Source: Cyclobacteriaceae bacterium
GTDB taxonomy: Bacteria > Bacteroidota > Bacteroidia > Cytophagales > Cyclobacteriaceae
Length of the DNA: 7,771 nt
Direction: 5' to 3'
Assembly: GCA_026994125.1 (NCBI GenBank)
Contig: JALWRJ010000119.1
Location: 1 to 7,771 of the forward strand
Part shown: positions 1 to 6,700 of the stretch, in pieces
How positions within the stretch are numbered: the first letter of the stretch is position 1
Layout: each line of letters begins with the position of its first letter
Made by a program: the position numbers and the translations under genes
Notes under the pieces: generated by a model
The model's database searches: none
Seen by the model: only the letters and a program-made list of their open reading frames with translations
Told to the model about the DNA's origin: nothing

Positions 1-909
1 TTTGGCGAAATATCTACTGGTAGCTACGGACTGGAACCTCCCCAAAACCTAATCCATATCGATATTAACCCCAATGTTTTTAACAAAAATTTTGAAGCGG
101 AGCTAACGATTGAATCGGACGCTGGCATAGCCCTGCAAGCACTCATTAAAGAGTTGAAAACCAGAGGGATTGACCATAAAAAAAGAGGGAATGAGATAGC
201 CCAAAATTTACAAAAAAAGAATGAAGAATATTTAAATACCTGGTTGGGTAAGCAACAAAAAGAGTTGGTATCTCCGGGGCATTTCTTTACCAAATTAAGA
301 ACCAGGCTAAACGATGATGTCATAATGGTGGTAGATGACGGCAAACATACCTTTTTGGCTTCGGAGCTATTTCCCGTTTACAGGCCTAACGGATTTATTT
401 CGCCTACCGATTTTAATTGCATGGGGTATTGTGTGCCTGCAGCCATTGCTACCAAAATGGCTAATCGTGCTAAACAGGTGGTTGGCATAGTGGGCGATGG
501 CGCTTTTCAGATGACCGGCTTAGAGGCCATAACAGCGGCTGCTTACCAGGTGCCGGTAGTGTTGTTTATTTTTAATGATGGCGAACTGGGCCAAATATCG
601 CAGTTTCAGAAAATACCACTTAATCGTAAAACCTGCTCGGTTATTGGCAAAGCCAATTTTGAAGGGGTAGCCCTGGCCACAGGTGCCGTTTACCTTACCT
701 TAGATAACGATTTCCAAATTGATGAAGTAATTGGCCGTGCCATGCAACTGGCCGATGAAGGAAAACATGTGATGGTAGATGTTAACATAGATTACCGGCA
801 AAAAACCATGCTTACCAAAGGAGTGGTTAAGGTTAATTTAAAAAGATTTCCTTTTACCGAAAAAGTTCGTTTTATTGGCAGGGCTGCCAAACGGCATATT
901 TTGGGATAG
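1..909 (+). CDS. Thiamine-pyrophosphate-dependent enzyme, acetolactate synthase-like (5' partial)
   Basis: The frame is open from base 1, so the gene starts upstream; the 302 residues seen are roughly the C-terminal half of a protein that is usually 550-600 residues. A TTG at base 154 could serve as a start, but coding continues upstream of it and matches the end of the central TPP-enzyme domain (HIDINPNVFNKNF, then an acidic Asp before an ALQALI helix), so I reject it as the start. The C-terminal TPP-binding domain follows. It has the cofactor motif GDG at fragment residues 165-167 and Asn192 24 residues later, with NDG in place of the common NN pair. GDGAFQMTGLEAITAA is typical of acetolactate synthase, pyruvate decarboxylase and related ThDP enzymes. 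The catalytic glutamate lies in the missing N-terminal domain. The tail (KRFPFTEKVRFIGRA) looks specific to one subfamily whose substrate I cannot name. Predicted soluble and cytoplasmic; acetolactate synthase activity itself is not established. Confidence 0.88.
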   Translation, partial: FGEISTGSYGLEPPQNLIHIDINPNVFNKNFEAELTIESDAGIALQALIKELKTRGIDHKKRGNEIAQNLQKKNEEYLNTWLGKQQKELVSPGHFFTKLRTRLNDDVIMVVDDGKHTFLASELFPVYRPNGFISPTDFNCMGYCVPAAIATKMANRAKQVVGIVGDGAFQMTGLEAITAAAYQVPVVLFIFNDGELGQISQFQKIPLNRKTCSVIGKANFEGVALATGAVYLTLDNDFQIDEVIGRAMQLADEGKHVMVDVNIDYRQKTMLTKGVVKVNLKRFPFTEKVRFIGRAAKRHILG

Positions 910-923
910 GCCTGACCCAAAAT
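898..923 (+). other. 8-bp hairpin over the stop codon of the TPP-enzyme gene
   Basis: ATTTTGGG (898-905) pairs perfectly with CCCAAAAT (916-923) around a 10-base loop that contains the palindrome AGGCCT. The stop codon at 907-909 lies in the loop. No T-tract follows on the + strand, so it is not a standard intrinsic terminator. It could weaken read-through or protect the 3' end of the message, or be chance. Confidence 0.25.
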
Positions 924-976
924 TAGTGAGTTGAAATGCTCATTTTTATATCTGTTATCGTTATCTTTATAAAAAA

Positions 977-1008
977 TTTACCAGGTAGGTTACCATCTAC
1001 TATTTTTA
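977..1008 (+). promoter_or_regulatory. Possible promoter for the small lipoprotein gene
   Basis: TATTTTTA at 1001-1008 differs from the Bacteroidota -7 element TAnnTTTG only in the last base. TTTA at 977-980 lies 20 bases upstream, near where a -33 TTTG/TTG box is expected. Transcription would start near 1013-1015, giving a leader of about 25 bases before the ATG at 1038. The region is AT-rich, so chance matches are likely. Confidence 0.3.
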
Positions 1009-1037
1009 GGTATGCAGAATTAAACAATGAAAACATC

Positions 1038-1577
1038 ATGAAAAAATCTAACCTATTTTATTTATTGCTACTCCCTTTTTTGTTTACTAATTGTAATACA
1101 GATAAGTTCGACCACTTTGGCGTTGGAAATACCTACGAAAAATCGTTTGTTGTTACTGTGCCAGCCGATGCTTCCACCAATTCGTTTACAGGTAATACTA
1201 GCTTTTCGGCCGATGATGACAGTACCATTAAAGACAACCTGGAAAATATTACCGATTTTGATGTAACACGGGTAAGCTTAAAAATTACCAAATTTGATGG
1301 CGACCCAACCACCATAGGTAACGGGTCGGTGCTAATTACAGCTAATAGTGTAGAACTAAGCTCAGTTAATCTTGTAGATTTAAATTTTGCATCTATGGCT
1401 CAATCGGGGGATGAGCTGCTCTTACCTTTAGATGAGCAAGACATAATAGCCATAAATAATGCTTATTTAGCCGGACAAACCTTAATGTTAGAAGCCAACG
1501 GAAGTGTAAATAATGTTGGCTTTACAGCTGAATTTACCATTTATGTTTCTATTGAAGCCTCTATTCAAAACAACTAG
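1038..1577 (+). CDS. Small secreted lipoprotein of unknown family
   Basis: 179 residues from the ATG at 1038. An in-frame ATG at 936 would add 34 residues and bury the signal sequence, so I chose 1038, where a classic lipoprotein signal begins: two lysines, a hydrophobic core (LFYLLLLPFLF) and Cys19 in the context LFTNC, a Bacteroidota-type lipobox. The mature protein is acidic, rich in Asn, Ser and Thr, and alternates short hydrophobic and polar stretches, which suggests an all-beta, immunoglobulin-like fold. It has no Cys after the lipidated one and no visible catalytic motif. It should sit on the inner or outer membrane facing the periplasm, or on the cell surface. It ends 12 bases before a strong terminator and seems to be a single-gene unit, 128 bases after the TPP-enzyme gene. 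I do not recognise the family; an adhesin-like or stalk-domain protein is possible but unproven. Confidence 0.82.
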   Translation: MKKSNLFYLLLLPFLFTNCNTDKFDHFGVGNTYEKSFVVTVPADASTNSFTGNTSFSADDDSTIKDNLENITDFDVTRVSLKITKFDGDPTTIGNGSVLITANSVELSSVNLVDLNFASMAQSGDELLLPLDEQDIIAINNAYLAGQTLMLEANGSVNNVGFTAEFTIYVSIEASIQNN

Positions 1578-1588
1578 CTATAAATATT

Positions 1589-1628
1589 GCACAAAAAAAG
1601 CCGCCTAAGCAAGCGGCTTTTTTTGTGC
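1589..1628. terminator. Bidirectional intrinsic terminator
   Basis: GCAC-A7-GCCGC (1589-1604) is perfectly complementary to GCGGC-T7-GTGC (1613-1628), with an 8-base loop. The GC-rich core GCCGC/GCGGC is flanked by a seven-A and a seven-T run, so each strand gives a hairpin followed by a U-tract. It begins 12 bases after the stop of the small lipoprotein gene and ends that transcript. On the minus strand it lies about 230 bases past the stop of the convergent haem lipoprotein gene and could stop read-through from that side. Confidence 0.93.
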
Positions 1629-1645
1629 CCTTTGAATAGATTTTT

Positions 1646-1838
1646 TATTTAGGGCTTGCTGAAAAACGTCTTGCTTATTTACTATCAGTCTGTTAACTTC
1701 AAATTTAGGGATTAAAGTGCACAAGCTTTTTATAACAAAACACCTATACCCTTTCAAAAAAAAATTGTTTGTTAATGTTTATTAAGCCTGCCCACCAACT
1801 AGGAGGGTACTTGGCACCTTTTCAACAGCCCCTATTTA
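1646..1838. mobile_element. MITE-like element or transposon remnant with flanking direct repeats
   Basis: The 181-bp core (1652-1832) begins GGGCTTGCTGAAAA and ends TTTTCAACAGCCCC. The end, read on the opposite strand, is GGGGCTGTTGAAAA, matching the start at 11 of 14 positions. The same hexamer TATTTA lies immediately outside both ends (1646-1651 and 1833-1838), as a target-site duplication would. No open frame of useful length lies inside, so the element cannot move itself. G-rich ends followed by TGAAAA resemble termini of several bacterial IS families, but I cannot name one. It sits between convergent genes, 18 bases past the stop of the haem lipoprotein gene, a typical harmless insertion site. 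TATTTA is AT-rich and the repeats are imperfect, so coincidence remains possible. Confidence 0.42.
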
Positions 1839-1856
1839 CTACTTGCCAACCAGTGA

Positions 1857-2435
1857 TTACTTGGGTAAGGTTATACTCCACATCCCTCTAAACTGGTTTA
1901 GCTTATAGCCAATGGCTTCATCGTTGGGGTATTTCAATTTTATAATGGCATAATCCTTTGAATCCATGCTTTTTCCTTCTATTCCATGGCATCTTAAGCA
2001 AACTTCTTTTGTTAGCATAATGGGGGCGAAAAATTGTATTTCCTTATCGTTTTTTTCTAAAATTTTAGGTACCATTACCGGGTTGCGCATGCGCGACATC
2101 TGCAAATAAATTTTCAGCATTTTGTATTCCATGCTGTCAGGAGCATTGGCCGGGTTGCGTAATTTTAAACTTGTTCGCTTTATTTTGGCACCGTATTGTT
2201 TCGATAGGCTATCGGTTAGCGGTAAGGCCATAGCTTGGCAATACCCAACGGCTGCTTCAACCCCTCCGGCCTTTAGTGCCTCACCTAATTGTTTACTTAG
2301 CGCCTTAAAGCTTCCTTGCGCAATGGTTTTACCTTGTTCGGTGTATTGTGCTACTTGTTGTTCGCTTAGGTTCGATGATTCACCACAGCTTGATAGCAAA
2401 AAAAGGAGCGGTAGAAAAGATATATAAATTCGCAT
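1857..2435 (-). CDS. Tll0287-like (DUF3365) c-type haem lipoprotein
   Basis: 192 residues from the ATG at 2433-2435, immediately before a lipoprotein signal: MRIYISFLPLLFLLSSC with Cys17 in an LSSC lipobox. The rest matches the Tll0287-like/DUF3365 family along its length: an N-terminal helix with GVEAAVGYCQ (58-67), the signature RTSLKLRNPANAPD (87-100), a helical linker, the haem-attachment motif CLRCH (146-150; Cys146, Cys149, His150) and the C-terminal block YPNDEAIGY ... FRGMWSI (169-188). In this family CxxCH binds a covalent haem c, and the domain has a sensor-like (PAS-related) fold often found beside periplasmic sensor modules. Here it stands alone, anchored by lipid and presumably facing the periplasm or outer surface, so a redox or small-ligand haem role is inferred. 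Cys66 in GYCQ is a further thiol that could matter. The gene is convergent with the small lipoprotein gene and divergent from the PorV2-like gene. Confidence 0.87.
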   Translation of the reverse strand: MRIYISFLPLLFLLSSCGESSNLSEQQVAQYTEQGKTIAQGSFKALSKQLGEALKAGGVEAAVGYCQAMALPLTDSLSKQYGAKIKRTSLKLRNPANAPDSMEYKMLKIYLQMSRMRNPVMVPKILEKNDKEIQFFAPIMLTKEVCLRCHGIEGKSMDSKDYAIIKLKYPNDEAIGYKLNQFRGMWSITLPK

Positions 2436-2454
2436 AACTAACTTTATTTATAGT

Positions 2455-2462
2455 TAAAGGTA
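2455..2462 (-). promoter_or_regulatory. Possible -7 promoter element for the haem lipoprotein gene
   Basis: On the minus strand this reads TACCTTTA, one base away from the Bacteroidota consensus TAnnTTTG. It lies about 20 bases before the start codon, so transcription would begin roughly 14-16 bases upstream of it. The -33 box is unclear: T-rich stretches lie at the right distance but none is an exact TTTG. No purine-rich Shine-Dalgarno sequence precedes the ATG; the leader is AT-rich (TAAATAAAGTTAGTT), which is normal in this phylum. Confidence 0.4.
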
Positions 2463-2614
2463 CACATTGTGAGGTTAAAATCTTTAAAAGATGAAGCAAA
2501 ACACAGGCTAAAAGTACAACCTTTCTTAATCAAGCGTTAATATGGTTACCTAACCTTGGTTTCCAACATCAATCCAATAAAAAAATTAGAAAAGTTTAGA
2601 CAAGCAATGTAAGC

Positions 2615-2641
2615 TTGAAACGGCTCAATCCTTTAATTTTA
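2615..2641 (+). promoter_or_regulatory. Possible promoter for the porV2-porU2 pair, giving a near-leaderless transcript
   Basis: TTG at 2615-2617 and TAATTTTA at 2634-2641 resemble the -33 (TTG/TTTG) and -7 (TAnnTTTG) boxes of Bacteroidota, with a slightly short 16-base spacer. The ATG is at 2650, so transcription from this element would begin within a few bases of the start codon and leave almost no leader. No Shine-Dalgarno sequence is visible, which fits that reading. Confidence 0.38.
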
Positions 2642-2649
2642 CGTGCTAT

Positions 2650-3723
2650 ATGCAAAGGGTTATTATTTTTTTGTTTGTAGTATTTGCTAGTGCTGTGCAT
2701 GCGCAAGTGGTGGCTCCTAAGTATGCCAATGAATTTTTATCCTTGGGGGTAGGCGCCCGGGCAGCTGCCATGGGCAATACGCAAACAGCCATTGCCAATG
2801 ATGTAACTGCTGGCTATTGGAATCCGGCCGGCCTGCTAAACCAAACGCACGACTATAATGGGGCATTGCAACACGCACAATACTTTTCGGGCATAGCGCA
2901 ATACGACTACCTGGCTTTTAGCATGCCCTTGGATACCATGAGTGCACTGGCTGTTTCAATTATACGTTTTGCCATTGATGATATACCCGATACTCGCTTT
3001 TTGTATGATGCTAACGGAGCCCTTAATTACGATAATGTGCAGTTTTTTTCAGCGGCCGATTATGCATTTATTGGTTCGTACGCACGTATTTTGCCGGTGT
3101 GGGGTGGAATAAAATTAGGAGCCAATGTAAAAGTTATCCACCGTAAAGCAGGCCAGTTTGCTAATGGGTGGGGCTTTGGCCTCGATGTGGGGGGGCAGTA
3201 CCGGTTAAACCAATGGCAGTTTGGTGCTACATTTAAAGACGTAACAGGTACATTTACCGCCTGGAGCCATCGGGTAGATTCCATTAGCACTATTTATGCG
3301 CAAACAGGTAACATTATTCCGAGTACTACCCTCGAAGTAGCTTTGCCACGCCTGGTGTTAGGGGTGGGGCGTAAGTTTAATTATAAAAAGTTTGGCATAC
3401 TGCCTACCTTCGATATGGCCATAACCTTTGATGGTAAACGTAACACACTCATTCGATCCTCTTTTGCTTCCATCGATCCGGCCTTCGGCCTAGAAATTAG
3501 CTATGCTTCTTTAGCCTTTGTTCGTGTAGGTGTACGTAATTTCCAGCAGTTAAAAAACTTTGATGGCTCTACCTACCCGGTGGTGGAACCCACTTTTGGA
3601 TTGGGCTTTACCTATTCCGGAGTTACCATCGATTATGCCCTTACCTCGGTAGGTAGCCAAACCGAATCGCTTTATACCCACGTTTTTTCATTAATGGTTA
3701 ACCTAAATAAGAAAAATGACTAG
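2650..3723 (+). CDS. porV2: PorV/PorQ-family type IX secretion outer-membrane protein, probably PorV2
   Basis: 357 residues. The ATG at 2650 starts a type I signal peptide (hydrophobic IIFLFVVFASA, likely cut at VHA|Q after residue 18). The mature N-terminus has the FadL-superfamily signature of PorV proteins: NEFLSLGVGARAAAMG (27-42) and YWNPAGL (56-62). The rest alternates beta strands and turns as expected for an outer-membrane barrel, with IIRFAIDDIPDT (104-115), GANVKVIHR, an aromatic-rich GWGFGLDVGGQYR and a terminal strand ending FSLMVNL (346-352). In the T9SS, PorV binds the C-terminal signal of cargo leaving the SprA translocon and delivers it to the PorU sortase. I prefer PorV2 to PorV or PorQ because of the IRFAIDDIP and DVTAGYWNPAGL blocks and because the next gene is a PorU2-like protein. 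Its stop overlaps that gene by 8 bases, so the two are co-transcribed and probably translationally coupled. The PorV2 name is from recalled family features, not an alignment. Confidence 0.87.
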   Translation: MQRVIIFLFVVFASAVHAQVVAPKYANEFLSLGVGARAAAMGNTQTAIANDVTAGYWNPAGLLNQTHDYNGALQHAQYFSGIAQYDYLAFSMPLDTMSALAVSIIRFAIDDIPDTRFLYDANGALNYDNVQFFSAADYAFIGSYARILPVWGGIKLGANVKVIHRKAGQFANGWGFGLDVGGQYRLNQWQFGATFKDVTGTFTAWSHRVDSISTIYAQTGNIIPSTTLEVALPRLVLGVGRKFNYKKFGILPTFDMAITFDGKRNTLIRSSFASIDPAFGLEISYASLAFVRVGVRNFQQLKNFDGSTYPVVEPTFGLGFTYSGVTIDYALTSVGSQTESLYTHVFSLMVNLNKKND

Positions 3724-6700
3724 GCTTTACATTTTTATTATTTTTTGCTTTGTAACTTTAAAAGGGGTAGCTCAAACTTATGGTAATGAGTGGGTTAATT
3801 TTGCATTAACCTATTATAAAATTAACACGGGAGCGAACGGTATTTATCGGTTAACCTATACCAACCTAAACAATGTTGGCTTTCCTGTGGGGCAGGATAA
3901 CCAACGAATCCAATTATTTCACCGGGGGCAGGAACTGGCCATTTATGTGGAAGATGCCAATGGAAACGATTTATTTGATGCAGGTGATTTTATTGAGTTT
4001 TACGGTCAGGTAAATGATGGTACTTTAGATGCAGCTCTGTATCAGCCGGCTTCGGCTCAACCACATGCTTACTATAATTTATATTCCGATACAACCGCTT
4101 ATTTTATAACCCACAACCCGGCTGCCACGGGCAAACGAATAGCCAATCTGGCGCCTTTTACCGGTGGTACCATCGATACCTACCATTTTAGTGAACTAAT
4201 AAGCTTATATACCAGCGATTATTTATTAGGGGTTACGCAAGCATCCTATAACTCACAAACTTATTTTGATGTAGGCGAAGGATTTTCCGGCACTCGGATA
4301 ACCGAAAATAGTAATCCGGTACAAGATGTTGTGCTTAGTGGTATCGACCAAACAGTAGTTTCGGCTCCAAACCCGCAACTCGAACTACAATTGGTTGGCC
4401 GTAACGAGCAAACGCACTCGGTTACTATCGAAGCGGGTGCTTCAACGGGTTCGCTTACCACAGTAGGCACGTATGGGTTTAGTACCTTTAATACACTTAC
4501 CATAAATGAGGCGATTGATTGGAGCAGTATTTCGGGGAGTGGTACCCTTACCATTAGAATTACTGTAAATACTAACGGTGGTGAAAACAGCAATGTTTCA
4601 GTTAATTATATCCGATTAACTTTTGCGCAAGCATTAGATATGGGCGGTGCCTTGGCTAAAGAATTTAACCTGCTACAGCATACAACAGGAGGGAACGAAG
4701 TAACCATTAGTAACCTGCCTGGCACGGTTAAGGTGTATGATATTACAGATGCAGCAAATGTAAGCGGTGTTCCGGATAAAGACACCAACCCAAATACATT
4801 TACGGCCGGTTTTGAGCAGGCATTAGCTACCCGAAAACTTTTTGTTAATGAAATAGGCAACTACCTTGAACCTACGTTAACACCTGTTCGTTTCCGCTCC
4901 ATAGATGTAACAGCCAACTACCTGGTTATTAGCCACTCATCACTTATGCAGTCGGCAGGAGGTTACCCCGATGCTGTACGAGCCTATGCAGGGTACAGGG
5001 CTTCAGCCCCTGGTGGTAGTTTTGATACCTTAGTGGTTGATATTGAACAACTGTACAACCAATTTAGCTATGGCGAAATAACGCCCTTGGCTATTTATAG
5101 ATTTATGCAATACATGGCCGATAAAGGAAATCCGGCACATTTGTTTATCATTGGCAAGGCCTTGGTAGTTGCTACTAAATTTTACCGCAGACCCAAAACC
5201 GATTTTACTTACTACGATTTGGTACCTACGGCCGGCCAACCCGGGTCAGATTTAACCTTTACGGCCGGATTAAAAGGAGCGGGGGTAGAGGCCGGTATTC
5301 CGGTGGGCAGGTTGGGTGCCAGCCAACCTGACGATATAGTAAATTACCTGGCTAAAGTAATGGAACTGGAAGCTACTCCTTTTAATGCTTTGTGGCGTAA
5401 ACACACATTGCACCTAAGTGGCGGAAATACAGAATCGGAGTTAGCTTCGTTTCGTTCGTATGTAGATAGCTATGCTTCCACTATTAATGGCCCATATTTG
5501 GGGGGTGAAGTGACTACCCAGTCTAAAACTACCTCTGCTCCGGTTGAGTTTATTAATGTAAGCAAACAAGTAAATGCCGGAGTAAATCAAATTACTTTTT
5601 TTGGTCATTCGGCACCTAATGTAACCGATATTGATATTGGTTTTGTTTCCGATCCTGTGAATGGTTACAATAACAAAGGAAAGTACCCCTTGGTGCTGAT
5701 GAATGGTTGCAATGCCGGCAATATTTATAACGATGACTATATCTTTGGGGAAGACTGGGTGTTAACGCCAAACCTGGGCTCAACGGCCGTTATAGCACAT
5801 ACATCCTATGGATTTAGTGCTGTGTTAAACCGGTGGAGCAGCTTGTTTCATAGCATTGGTTATGGCGATTTAGATTATATGGATAAATCTATTGGTGAAA
5901 TTATGCTCGAAGCCAGCAGGCAACTGTTAGCACAATTGGGAGGAGCCTCTAATCCGTTTTATACTACACAAGTACAACAAATGGGACTGCATGGTGACCC
6001 CGCTATTAAATTATTTGGTACACGCCTGCCTGATTACGAAATAAGCTTAAACAATGTTGAACCGGTACCTACTACCGAACAAGGGGTAACTGCCGAAGCC
6101 GATACCTTTGCTTTAGCCTTGGCTGTTCGTAATTTTGGGGCTTTTTTACAAGATTCGCTGGAGGTTTTTGTGCGAAGAACTCTACAGGATGGAACCGTGA
6201 TAGATTACGACACCATTACATTTTCCCCCGTACGCTATCAGGATACGCTGCGCTATCCAATTCCTAATAATTATGAAGGCAATCATGGAGCTAATACGTT
6301 TGAGATAGTCTTAGACCCGGCCGAAAAATTGCCCGAGTTAGATGAGCTTAATAACCGTATCTTTTTTAATTACTTTATTCCTATATCAGGCACTATACAC
6401 CTGGCTCCTCTAAACTTTAGTATCGTAAATAGCCAGCCTTTGGCGTTACAGGCTCAAATTTCGAATCAGCCTGCTAACAACCGGGCAGTTTTGTTTGAGT
6501 TCGATACCAACGATGATTTTAACGCGCCTGTTACCGGAGAAGGAACCGGAAATTTGCTGGTTTCCTTTCCTAATGTATCGGTGCCCGAAGTAGATTCATT
6601 GGCTTATTATTGGCGAAGCAAATACCGTGATTTGGCGCCCGGTGAAGCCGACCAGTGGACAACAACTTCGTTTACTTACATTAAAAATGGAGAGGAAGGT

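Noticed and set aside
154..156. TTG as the start of the TPP-enzyme gene
   Set aside because: The same frame is open and coding back to base 1, with recognisable TPP-enzyme middle-domain sequence, so the gene continues upstream.
24..344. Antisense open frame opposite the TPP-enzyme gene
   Set aside because: It mirrors coding sequence with clear homology on the + strand and has no recognisable protein features.
936..1037. Earlier in-frame ATG extending the small lipoprotein by 34 residues
   Set aside because: It places a hydrophobic stretch and a basic linker before a perfect lipoprotein signal, and it overlaps the likely promoter. The ATG at 1038 is clearly the better start.
1133..1315. 60-residue antisense open frame opposite the small lipoprotein gene
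   Set aside because: Short, without a signal or motif, and fully inside a well-supported gene.
2122..2427. Open frame on the + strand opposite the haem lipoprotein gene
   Set aside because: The minus-strand frame carries the lipobox, CxxCH and family motifs; this one is its shadow.
2530..2560. Short inverted repeat GGTTA-CC-TAACC in the divergent promoter region
   Set aside because: Only five base pairs with a two-base gap; too weak to claim an operator or hairpin.
3060..3290. Antisense open frame inside the PorV2-like gene
   Set aside because: Shadow of the barrel coding sequence with no protein-like features.
4261..5239. Three antisense open frames (4261-4593, 4606-4860, 5030-5239) opposite the PorU2-like gene
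   Set aside because: They face an uninterrupted 1352-codon frame with clear sortase motifs, and their sequences show no motif.
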